Position numbers and translations under genes: made by a program. Below, in pieces: positions 55,639 through 64,000 of a stretch of 64,000 bases of DNA; the first letter of the stretch is position 1, and every line of letters starts with the position of its first letter. The notes below the pieces were generated by a model. That model saw only the letters and a program-made list of their open reading frames with translations. It had not been told where the DNA came from and ran no database searches. The DNA comes from Ephydatia muelleri (Eukaryota; Porifera; Demospongiae; Spongillida; Spongillidae): NCBI GenBank assembly GCA_013339895.1, contig JABACO010000024.1, positions 2,862,746-2,926,745 on the forward strand, given 5' to 3'.

Positions 55639-56204
55639 TCAGCCAACAAAGCATTATGCTTAATTGACAAATCACCAACTCAAATGCAGACATCACCTTG
55701 ACCTGACAGGTTGATTTCAGCAGCGCAAAGTGTCGTCTCCATTTGTTTCTGGCCTATTGTAGGTATATTACAAAACGCCTAGAAAATGGCGCCGATTTTT
55801 GGTCAATGATGTTGTTTTAATGTTTTCATTGCCAGAAATTTCGGACATCGACCCATAACTCTTGCTAGGAATTGATTTACCAAATTCTGCTTTCACCGTT
55901 AAATTTTATATTGAAAGCAAAGATTTATCAAAACATAAAAACCGCTAATTATTAAATCAATCAATTAACTTTAATCACGACAACAAATTATTTTTAAGTA
56001 CCTGTATGAGTAAAGAGTTCATTGTGATATAATATACAAATATATCTCTTTTAGTATAACTTTTACATTCGATTTCGTGTATTGATGTTTTGCGCATGCG
56101 CTTGCGGCAGCGTCATCGCGTTACTAAAAATGGCTCTTACATCACTCCAATGTCTGACTTTCTAGTCCCCAGACTCGTGTAGCCCCTCCTTCTGTAGTAC
56201 TTAC
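55639..56204. other. AT-rich spacer, no gene recognised
   Basis: It contains attgccagaaatttcggac at about 55840, whose inverse recurs at about 61670, and an NRF-1-like TGCGCATGCGCTTGCGG near 56093. Nothing else is seen. Confidence 0.4.
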
Positions 56205-56264
56205 TAGTCTCGTACCCAGACGTACAAATGGTTCATACCATTTATATGTCTGGGTACGAGACTA
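56205..56264. mobile_element. 60-bp minimal MITE of the TAGTCTCG family
   Basis: The whole unit is an almost perfect palindrome: TAGTCTCGTACCCAGACGTA, a centre aaatggttcataccattt, and the mirrored end TCTGGGTACGAGACTA. It carries the same termini as the 765-bp element at 20790-21554. The flanking 9-mers agttcttaa and agtacttac differ at two positions, in keeping with an old 9-bp duplication. Confidence 0.75.
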
Positions 56265-56820
56265 AGTTCTTAACACTCTGTTCGTGCATTTGTCAATGTG
56301 TGTATAAGCACCCTTACTTAACAAGAGAGGCATGTGTATGTATTGAATCAGCTTCGTCACCAGCTTGTAATCACTATATGCTCTTTTCCATTTACAGGTC
56401 AGCTCCTTGCCATAGCTTCCAAAAACACACCGTTCAAAATCAAACACTCCCTGACCTGGCAGAATCGCCTCAATGAGAGTGCATTGAAGGCGGTCATGGG
56501 AATTGAGGGCCCAGACTACCTTCTCAATTCCCATAGTGTTCTCTTCTAGTTCTTTCTCATACCCAACCATTAATGATTATTAATTTTGTAACATTAATAT
56601 TAGTTTTGTGGTGAAATGAATGGCGGCAGTGCAAGTGGCGCATTCTATCCAGTTGAACGTGACGTGTTGTAGCCAGTAGGAAACGGAAGGTGCGCGTTTG
56701 CATGTATGGCTTGTTTCCGTTGATGTCATTGTAAAAAGCATCATTCTTCACAATAGAGGCATACTGAATATCTAGTCCTTTGGGAGGGATACCGAAAGGA
56801 AGAGTCCTCCTGGGTCCCTG
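56265..56820. other. Spacer with an exon-like plus-strand segment
   Basis: At about 56398-56549 a frame QLLAIASKNTPFKIKHSLTW then QNRLNESALKAVMGIEGPDY follows a tttacag acceptor and ends in TAG. I do not recognise it; it could be a last exon or chance. Confidence 0.25.
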
Positions 56821-56849
56821 AAGCTGATGTTACAGCTACTGCTAAGCGG

Positions 56850-57140
56850 TAAGTATGTTACGTACCATGTCTACAATGGGACGAATATCAAGCGACGAAT
56901 CTTGCATAGACTTAACCAAAGCAGTGAGATTACCTCCAGCAAGAAAGGATGCTATCATGGGGGAGCTCTACCAGCCACAAGGATGTTGACACACCCTTTA
57001 AAGATTGGAGAATCGAGCATGATAAAGGAACATCAGCTGCGTCGATGAAGTGCTGAATACGCAAACCTGTGGGGCCAGCCCCAGTTAGTTTGGAGAATGA
57101 TCTTAAAACAGGAATGATGTTAAAATAATGAGGCAAAACT
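56850..57140 (-). pseudogene. Reverse-transcriptase fragment, N-terminal part
   Basis: The minus strand gives FSKLTGAGPTGLRIQHFIDA, then in other frames CVNILVAGRAP, FLAGGNLTALVK and DSSLDIRPIV. This is the AGPSGLRxQH ... LxGGxLxALxKxxxxxRPI start of a reverse transcriptase group seen in sponges and cnidarians. Frame changes lie near 56960-57010. It is a non-LTR-like RT, but the family cannot be settled from this piece. Confidence 0.55.
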
Positions 57141-57266
57141 GTCACAAGACATACACAAGACTTAAACATACACAAGACAATGAAATACTCAAGACATGAT
57201 AATATTCGTAATAACGTAATACGCATTAAAACACTACAGAACTAAGTCTACATGTACCGTTCAGTT

Positions 57267-57400
57267 TCAATTACCATCCAAAGTGTTGGCTCTTGACAGC
57301 AGTGCCTTCACATTGACCCGGACAAGGGTCATACTCAAGCGTCCATAGAGGGATGCCTTGGTTGTGGATTTTGGGATTAATCCAATCAATCTAAAAAGCA
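57267..57400 (-). pseudogene. Reverse-transcriptase C-terminal fragment
   Basis: SLYGRLSMTLVRVNVKALLS followed by RANTLDG matches the extreme C-terminus of the same RT group as the fragment at 28610-28760 (which carries the preceding GWxxxPLxVExYGxWG block). It lies upstream of the RT start at 57140 on this strand, so two separate copies are present. Confidence 0.45.
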
Positions 57401-57582
57401 TGTTAATGCTGTATGAATGCTCATTCCGTGCTAATGCATACATGTACTCCCTAATGCTGAAGCATATCGCTAACTGAGTTCCCTCAACCCCTGTCATGCA
57501 GATCTATACTAATTGACGGATAACAGTTTTGCCCAAAAGGGGTCAGGCGGCAACCTGGTGACAGGGTGTACCCATCAGGCCA

Positions 57583-57780
57583 AATCTGGGACCAAGGTAG
57601 CGCTGGCTTGCCTTGGGTGCGACCAGACGTGCCACTACCATGACGTGGTCATGGTGAGTGGTAGGCCCTCCCCGCTGACCGACCTGGGACCAAGGTAGCG
57701 CTGGCTTGCCTTGGGTGCGACCAGGTGTGCCACACCATGACGCGGTCATGGGTTTGACGTGGTTGGTCAGGGTAGAAGCC
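57583..57780. repeat. Tandem duplication of about 102 bp
   Basis: The block starting ctgggaccaaggtagcgctg recurs at about 57688 with few changes; both copies contain a ccatgacgyggtcatgg inverted motif. No coding role is evident. Confidence 0.8.
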
Positions 57781-57799
57781 CGAAGGGTGCCGCCTGCCA

Positions 57800-58276
57800 T
57801 TGATGTATGACATGAAAATCAGTGTACAAGGTACAATCAATGCACAAGCGGAGTGGTGGGTGGGTCAGCAATATTCAGGTCGTCAATAGGCAGGCTATGA
57901 GACTGAATGGCTGCTTTTCCAAGAACACCATTTATATATACATACAATACCTGGAACCAGACAGAGACAATCTAATTTGGGGATAGGTTGTTTAGAGGGG
58001 AGGGTTGCAGACAGAGAGGCAGGCTTGACCTGCTAACCCTAGACAAAGCCCCCTTTCAACATACTATATGCTTCCCATGCCCTATCAAAGCTGGAAGGGG
58101 TGGTGCATGACCACATCATCAAAACATTAAACATTGTTTACTCCCTAAACAAAATCACATTATTTCGTTGTGGACTCTTGTGTACAGATGCCTCTTGATC
58201 AATATGAATACTGTGATTACACTCCGAGACCTTGCATGGAACTGAATTGAAAATCACAACTTAGTATAGGTTCACT
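57800..58276. other. Spacer, nothing recognised
   Basis: No gene, repeat or transposon end that I can support. Confidence 0.4.
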
Positions 58277-58900
58277 GTGTGCGTATGCTTGTATGTGTAC
58301 GTGTATGTTTGTGTGTGTAAAGTGTGTGTGTATATGTGTGTACAGTGTATGTATGTGTGTACAGTGTATGTATGTGTGTGTATGTGTGTGCATGTGTGTG
58401 TGCATGTGTCTGTATATGAATGTGTATGTGTGTGTGCATGTGTGTGTGCATGTGTGTTTGCATTTGTGTGTTTGTCTGTGTATGTATGTGTGTATGTGTG
58501 TGCATTTGTGTGTGTTTATGTGTGTATGTGCTTGTGTATGTGTGTGTGCATGTGTATGTGCATTTGTGTGTGCATTTGTGTATGCATATGTGTATGTGTG
58601 TGTGTGCATATGTGTGCGCGCGTTTGTGTGTGTTTGTTTGTGTATGTACATGTACATGTATGTGTGTGTTGTGTGTGTATTTGTGTGTGTGTATTTGTGT
58701 GTGTGTGTATTTGTGTGTGTGTATTTGTGTGTGTGTGTATTGTGTGTATGTATGTTGTGTGTTTGTGTGTGTATGCATGTAAGTGTGTGTTTGTGTTGTT
58801 TGTATGTGTATGTATGTATGTGTGTATGTGTGCATTTGTGTGTAAGTGTGTGTATGTGTGTGTTTGTGTGTATGTGTAAGTGTGTGTGCATGTGTATGTC
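58277..58900. repeat. About 620-bp interrupted TG/CA microsatellite
   Basis: TG-rich DNA with TA, CA and TT interruptions (tgtgtatgtgtgtgcatgtg and variants). It yields long spurious Cys/Val and His/Thr frames on both strands. Confidence 0.95.
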
Positions 58901-59129
58901 TCTTGTCTCGTCCCCAGCCCCACATTACACAGCAGTGAATAGACTACATTATCACACACACACAAACACAAACACTGAACACACTCAAGAGGAGGTAATC
59001 AATACCAATAGAAAAAGAAATGTCTGTAGCTGCTTCACTAGTCGAAGCTCGATCAGCGGCTACCTTCCACTCTCCAACACTCCCCACCAGGCCATTACAC
59101 ACCTCTCTCCCTCCCTCACCAGGTAGACA

Positions 59130-59530
59130 TCCATATAGGGTCTGACTTCATCTTGTGGCTGTTGACATCTCCTCTGATGTCTGATCAGGTGATCCCTGGC
59201 AGCATGCTTGTCAGCCAGTTTCCATTTCACACACATCACAGTAGCCTGTGGGCATGGCTAAATTTAGAAAGGATTATGTGAAAGTGAAACTGAACTCTCA
59301 TATGCTATCCAGCAAAAATATCAGTATCATTGCACAGTTATTGGCTATGACCACATTCGTGCATAATGCTCATGGTCATACCCAGAATACTGCCAAATGG
59401 GGATGGGTGCCATAGGGACACATCTTGCAGGCACTCAGTCCAGCCCTGAGGTCCCAGAGCTTCACTGGCTGCTGGTAGACATTGGTCCCCAACACTTTGG
59501 AAGGGTGCCAGTCCAACATCTGCTGGTGTG
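59130..59530 (-). pseudogene. WDR33-like WD40 fragment, copy 1
   Basis: Two blocks resemble consecutive WD40 blades of WDR33, a CPSF subunit that recognises the polyadenylation signal. At about 59526-59390: LDWHPSKVLGTN, then YQQPVKLWDLRAGLSACKM, compared from memory with the conserved DWHPTKGLVVSGS ... QQPIKFWDPKTG. At about 59253-59130: ATVMCVKWKL, then ARDHL, compared with NTVMEVKW ... SRDHL. A tccctcacaccagcag acceptor-like site precedes the first block. Stops and frame changes make it a pseudogene. The WDR33 assignment is from recalled motif spacing. Confidence 0.5.
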
Positions 59531-59839
59531 AGGGAGTACAGGGAGGAGGTAATGAAGAAATAAATCAGCAAGATAAGAGGGAGAGAGATGAGGAGTTACA
59601 AGAGGTGAGAGGAAAAAACCAAAAGGTTGTTTCGCTACTGCTACAGACTACCAGGCCAAGTCACTATGCATGCTGATGTTTTAGTAAAGCTGATAAAGCC
59701 ACAAACGTCGATCAGAGAGTACATCTACGGTATACGTAGGCCATAAATACTAGGTATGCAGGTCAAGCTATGGTTGTTACGCACATGTACAGCACCTATG
59801 CACCTGTGGACACATCAATATAGGGTTACTGGATAGTGG

Positions 59840-60175
59840 GCAATCCACTTACTGTTGACATCTCTTCCTGATGTGGAAAATTGTGATGACCGCCTGCAGC
59901 AGTTGCCAGCCAGTTGATAAACATACATTACATCACTGTCACCTTGTGGGTATGGTTAAATGTAGAAAAGATATCCAGCAAGATTATCATTGCACAGCTC
60001 TTTGCTGACATGCATGACTAAATGCAAAATTCAAGTGCATAATGCTTCGCATGGTCTCACCCAAGGGTCCCATGTACAGTGTGCAGACACTCAGTCCAGC
60101 ACTGAGGTCCCAGTGTTTTGTTGCTCCCCAACACAACCAAACCTTTAGAAGGATACCAGTCCCACACCAATAGAT
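59840..60175 (-). pseudogene. WDR33-like WD40 fragment, copy 2
   Basis: It is a diverged direct repeat of copy 1, about 640-690 bp away. It preserves DWYPSKGLVVLGSNK in the first block, closer to the WDR33 pattern than copy 1 at that point, and HKVTVM with INWLATAAGGHH in the second. The two copies have kept different parts, which argues for duplication before decay. Confidence 0.45.
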
Positions 60176-60247
60176 AAGCAAGTACATGACATCACTCCTA
60201 CCCTGCCATCACCCTTAAAACTCCCTTCAGATCAGGAATCATAAGGT

Positions 60248-60405
60248 TCCACACCCACATACGACACACACACACCCACACACACACATCGATACACGCA
60301 CATACGACACACATGCACATACAACACACATGCGTGCATGCACACACGCACACACACATGCACACACACACACAATAACACACACACACCACACACACAC
60401 ACACT
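60248..60405. repeat. Interrupted CA microsatellite
   Basis: CA-rich tract with GCA and TA interruptions (acacacacacccacacacac). Confidence 0.9.
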
Positions 60406-62150
60406 GGGATTAATATAGGTACTATTCTAAAGAGAGGCTGTAGGGAAATAGCGCCGAACGCTAGATAGACTGACAGTTATATAATGAGGTTGGCAAATAA
60501 TGCACACCACTACACCATAAAGTCCTATGTTCTAATGCAGCGACTACACCACATTCTAATACTACATAGTCCTTATTCCATAGAGGCATCAGCAGTGGGA
60601 GACCATACAATTTGGGAACGTGATGATTTCCAATAGCTATGGTGTCTGGGAGGTCGCTGTCAGCTCCTACTGTACATAAAACTATTGTGCCGCTTATCAC
60701 GTGATTGATTCTGGCCAATATTGTCCTTATATGGCTTGTCCCTGTCGCTGTGTCTGTCAGCTTCAAAATGATATTTTGTATAGAACAACAGAAATGTAGA
60801 TACGTACGCAAGGAATTGTAGTTGGTTATGTACTTCGTACCTGGCGATGATCTGGCAAATATATATATGATATCGCAAGCGATATACAGCTCTATCCATG
60901 GATCACCCTCGATTCTCAAATACAGATACGGAGCGCTACGAACAACGACTAGCATGTTTAGGATGCCAAATGTAACGCGACTACTGGCACACTGTTGGGC
61001 ATCGCATAAACGTGTTATTTTGCGGAGCGAACATGACGTATGCGGTGCAAAACAGTTAGCTATGGTTGCTACGCACATGTAGAGCACCTAAACACTTCAG
61101 CTGCAACATACCTGAGTGAGTCTGGTTCAGGGCAAGCGTTTTGCCGCAGTGCCATCGCCCGTAGGTCATGTTCGAACGTCCATTATTCTTACGTAAATCA
61201 TTGTGAAGAATTAAAAATGGAGACATTGAGTACCTCAACCACTAAAAGTGACTCAGGAAGTCACAGAAGTAGGCAAAAGAGTGTTGTATGGTAACACACA
61301 CCTGCCTCGATGATCTGGTTAACATAATCCGAAACGAATTTTACCACAACTATCACAGATCCTGAGAAAAATGTACAAACGTCTTGAAAGAACCCTAATT
61401 TTTATCAAATTTCTACAGGTGTCTATGGACGTGTTGTTTTAGGGCCATGGAAGTCACAGATAGACCGTGAAATTTTTTATTTCATAAATAAAGCATAGCT
61501 TATGATGTGCTTCACTGTAATCTTGAACGAATTTTTCATTTCTGCCCTTTCCTGATTTAGGTTGAACAGAAAAGCAGTTTGTTCCATACATTTCAATGGA
61601 CGCGTACGCGGAAAATTAACGGACGTTTGCAATGACGCGTCAGGAATACGTAATGAGCGTCCGAAATTTCTGGCAATGTACGGGACGTGAGGGATACCAC
61701 TTTTTTGACAGCTTTATTTGGTCTAAACTGTACAGCCTGTTAAAATGTAGCACCGTTTTGTTCTAGGTGACAGCTCAAAGTCTCTTACATAATGTTAACT
61801 AAGTCGCAATTTTTTGCTTTTCGATGTACAAAACATCGGGACAAACATGATTTGCAAACGTTTCACGATTTGCCCGAAAACGGGCGCAGACTTAGTTGAA
61901 TATTTGATAGACTGGAAGTACGTTGCCTAGTCCCCGTTTTGTGTGATTTTCAAGTGAATCTAAAGCCCCGCCGACCCTTTTCTACTTCCCGCAGTAATAG
62001 CAGTCTGTAATTTGATTTGTTATCAATTATGTATAGAATCATAGATGCATGTATCACGCACGCCATGAATTTATTCCTGCTGCAGTTCTTATGGGATGAT
62101 CTCAACTGGACTCCTCGGATGTTGCTGTGATGCACTACAATAGGCTTTTG
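60406..62150. other. Spacer; possible exons not established
   Basis: A 208-codon open frame on the minus strand (61087-60461) has unremarkable composition and no motif that I recognise. A short plus frame at 61217-61290 (METLSTSTTKSDSGSHRSRQ) ends near a GTAACA donor-like site. The 33-bp motif starting agctatggttgctacgcaca (61061) recurs at 59767. None amounts to a supported gene. Confidence 0.3.
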
Positions 62151-62159
62151 TGTGTATGC

Positions 62160-63000
62160 ATGCATTGTTCTTTGTCTGCAAGGGCGCGCAAGCCAGCCGG
62201 AAGCGGGCGCCGAATCATTCCTGTGTGCATTCTCAGATGCTGTGTATCTTGCAACCAGTGAAATGATTGGAGTCTGTCTCAATGCTATAATAATAGTATT
62301 AGAAAGGCAATACAAGCGTTATTTTGAGATGGATCTAACAGCAGAATGATTTGAAGAAGCCGAAACTGCACGAACCCATAACATGGATGCTGAAGAAGTA
62401 ATGGGAATGTTCAGTGCTCTCAAGAAACGTGCACCCAATGCTACATTGGCCTTCCTTTCTGCAAGGTTGAGGGCAAAGAAAAATCGTACAATTGATCATG
62501 AGTACTTAGATGAATTGGATTCAGAAAATAGAGAAAAACTCATGAAATGGGTCAAGACATATGCTAGAGAACGACGAGACTTTACTAGAATACAAGATGC
62601 ACAGATAAGAAAAGAGATATCTCACAGGGAGACTAATAAACGACAAAAAAAAGATGTGAAAGAAAGAAAAGCCATTGAAAGACGTATAAGAGATCTCAGT
62701 ACTGGTAATCCTGACGATATTTCAGAAGCTTTTCCAGATTTGGAAATCAAAGAAGTACTCAGCCTATCTGACATAGTGCTTGGTAATGCTGTTGGGAGAA
62801 GTGTCTGCCATGTGTGGTATGATGAAGATGGTCATGACAAGGTTGTTTATAGTGGAAAGTTTGAGAATTTAAAAGAAACACAATATACGTCGTGGCATAT
62901 TGGAAGCAGAATGAAACGTATGATGATGCTGAAGACTTTGAATTGACTAAATACGAACTTGGAGCTGACATTGTGTGGGGACCTTGTATTGTCGTGATGA
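62160..63000 (+). pseudogene. C-terminal part of an unrecognised transposon-type gene
   Basis: One nearly continuous frame runs VYLATSEMIGVCLNAIIIV, RQYKRYFEMDLTAE, (stop at 62347), FEEAETARTHNMDAEEVMGM, LKKRAPNATLAFLSARLRAK, a Lys/Arg-rich coiled coil, then CHVWYDEDGHDKVVYSGKFE and, after a 2-bp frame change near 62890, VAYWKQNETYDDAEDFELTK and YELGADIV. The end looks like a small Tudor/SH3-like fold (VxYxGK ... VAYW ... DDxEDF ... L.AD) common at the C-terminus of cnidarian and sponge transposon-type proteins. The catalytic part is not in this window. Confidence 0.45.
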
Positions 63001-63074
63001 ATTCTTATTTAATGTATAATAGAGCATACGCTGGCATGCATGTACATTGCATACAGTGCATTTTTTGTTCATAA

Positions 63075-63360
63075 CTAAGAGTCATCTGTTACCACACAAG
63101 TTTTAGCTCCGCATGGCATACATGTTTTTTTGATACCTATTTCGTTTTCCCATGTTATAAACTGTAAACGGTGTAGCGTTTCAAAACCCGGTCACAAAAT
63201 TGTTGCGCTTGTCCATTGAAAAGTGTACGTGAAATTCGCCAACTTTAAAACGTCGTAACTTCATAACGGTTTTACACAGAGAGACGAATGATACATTTTT
63301 CAAAAACACACTTTAAACGCTTTCAAATAATGCAAAAATCGATGCAATCCAATAGATTTG
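63075..63360. other. Short spacer
   Basis: No feature that I can support beyond AT-rich non-coding DNA. Confidence 0.4.
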
Positions 63361-63389
63361 AAAATTTTTGTAACATACCTACCTATTGT

Positions 63390-63491
63390 ATCCCAAATGT
63401 CACGGCGAATGATAGTTACAGCTGACCCGGTGTCCACCAGTATCTTCATACCATGGCCTTCTAGGTAGCCGGTTTTGAAGGCTGCCTGCAC
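63390..63491 (-). mobile_element. Retropepsin fossil of an LTR element
   Basis: A short frame has KTGYLEGHGMKILVDTGSAV then TIIRRDIWDTIG, the DTG active-site region of a retroelement aspartic protease. It is an isolated, broken fragment with no neighbouring gag, RT or LTR that I can identify. Confidence 0.65.
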
Positions 63492-64000
63492 TCACAGCAC
63501 AATTCACACACTTAAATACGTGCTTGCGTCACAGATGGTCAAAGTTCAAATATGACATTTACATGGAGCGGACGGTTGCATGTCCCATGTTACAATTTTA
63601 TATAATAATGTAATCAAATAAGGGGCATGGAGTATTTAAATTTTGATGACCGTTGAAACTCTGGCTGGGAACAACTCAGTTACTGCAGTGCGAAATAAAA
63701 GGTTTACATACATTCATGATTGCCCCCTGATTGTGCTTAAAATTATCTGTGGGGTGAAAAGGCCGTAATCGTAATTTAATTAAATTCACGTCTCTTTACC
63801 ATACATCTGAAGTTCTTATCAAAGCCCGTTTCCAAGAAGACAAATCTGACCTATAGCTTCCTGTGTATGGCACCACTGGTAGATCTCTTATCGTCGTCAG
63901 GAAAGGTTCTGGCCAAACACTCCTCGTAATTACCCTTCGACATGTCAAGCAACGACTAACATCTCGCAAGACCGTCTACAGGTCGCCACGTGCAGGCAAG
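63492..64000. other. Right-edge spacer
   Basis: A minus-strand frame near 63945 (MSKGNYEECLARTFPDDDKR) may be a first exon of something lying further left, but it has no donor or family support. Nothing else is seen. Confidence 0.25.

Noticed and set aside
57583-57780. tRNA-like or structured RNA pair
   Set aside because: The duplicated block has an inverted motif but no cloverleaf or box A/B pattern.
58277-59126. Long open frames on both strands in the TG/CA tract
   Set aside because: Their His/Thr or Cys/Val composition is a direct product of the dinucleotide repeat.
60461-61087. 208-codon open frame on the minus strand
   Set aside because: It has no domain, no codon signal that I can see and no splice context; length alone is not enough.

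Overview
The window looks like metazoan DNA, most likely from a sponge. This is an inference from short introns (about 50-150 bp) in intact genes, a receptor built from half-domain SRCR exons, and a dense mix of animal transposon families; no rRNA, mitochondrial or synteny marker fixes the species. I found no tRNA or rRNA gene and no CRISPR array.

Layout. (1) 115-5069: two head-to-head genes, a SAM-domain gene (minus) and a TNP2/CACTA-type transposase gene (plus), start 102 bp apart around a palindromic NRF-1-like site. A fold-back MITE follows. (2) 6532-48911, minus strand: the main host gene. I reconstruct 19 exons: signal peptide, seven SRCR domains, two Ig-like domains, an unrecognised membrane-proximal region, one transmembrane helix and a short tail ending with NPVY. 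Exon phases agree throughout and N- and C-half SRCR exons alternate without a break, which is why I treat the scattered exons as one about 1,257-residue receptor over about 42 kb.

(3) Its giant introns are packed with mobile DNA. They hold long fold-back palindromes, four copies of a 1.1-kb hAT-type element (two with perfect 8-bp target duplications), a decayed ZMYM1-like hAT transposase element, THAP, YqaJ/SWIM, OTU and DDE_Tnp_4 remnants, a tyrosine-recombinase element, a Ty3/gypsy fossil, a 4-kb element with palindrome-rich inverted ends, and a LINE tail. (4) 48912-64000: upstream DNA with little recognisable, a nest of gypsy fossils (52.7-55.6 kb), RT fragments, a long TG/CA repeat, two decayed WDR33-like copies in tandem (59.1-60.2 kb), an unrecognised transposon-type gene (62.2-63.0 kb) and a retropepsin fossil.

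The receptor is the only gene here with a clear cellular role. Most of the rest is transposon ecology, with good internal evidence for insertion order: targets split by younger elements, target duplications and one unoccupied paralogous site. Coordinates of splice sites were read by eye and may be off by one or two bases.
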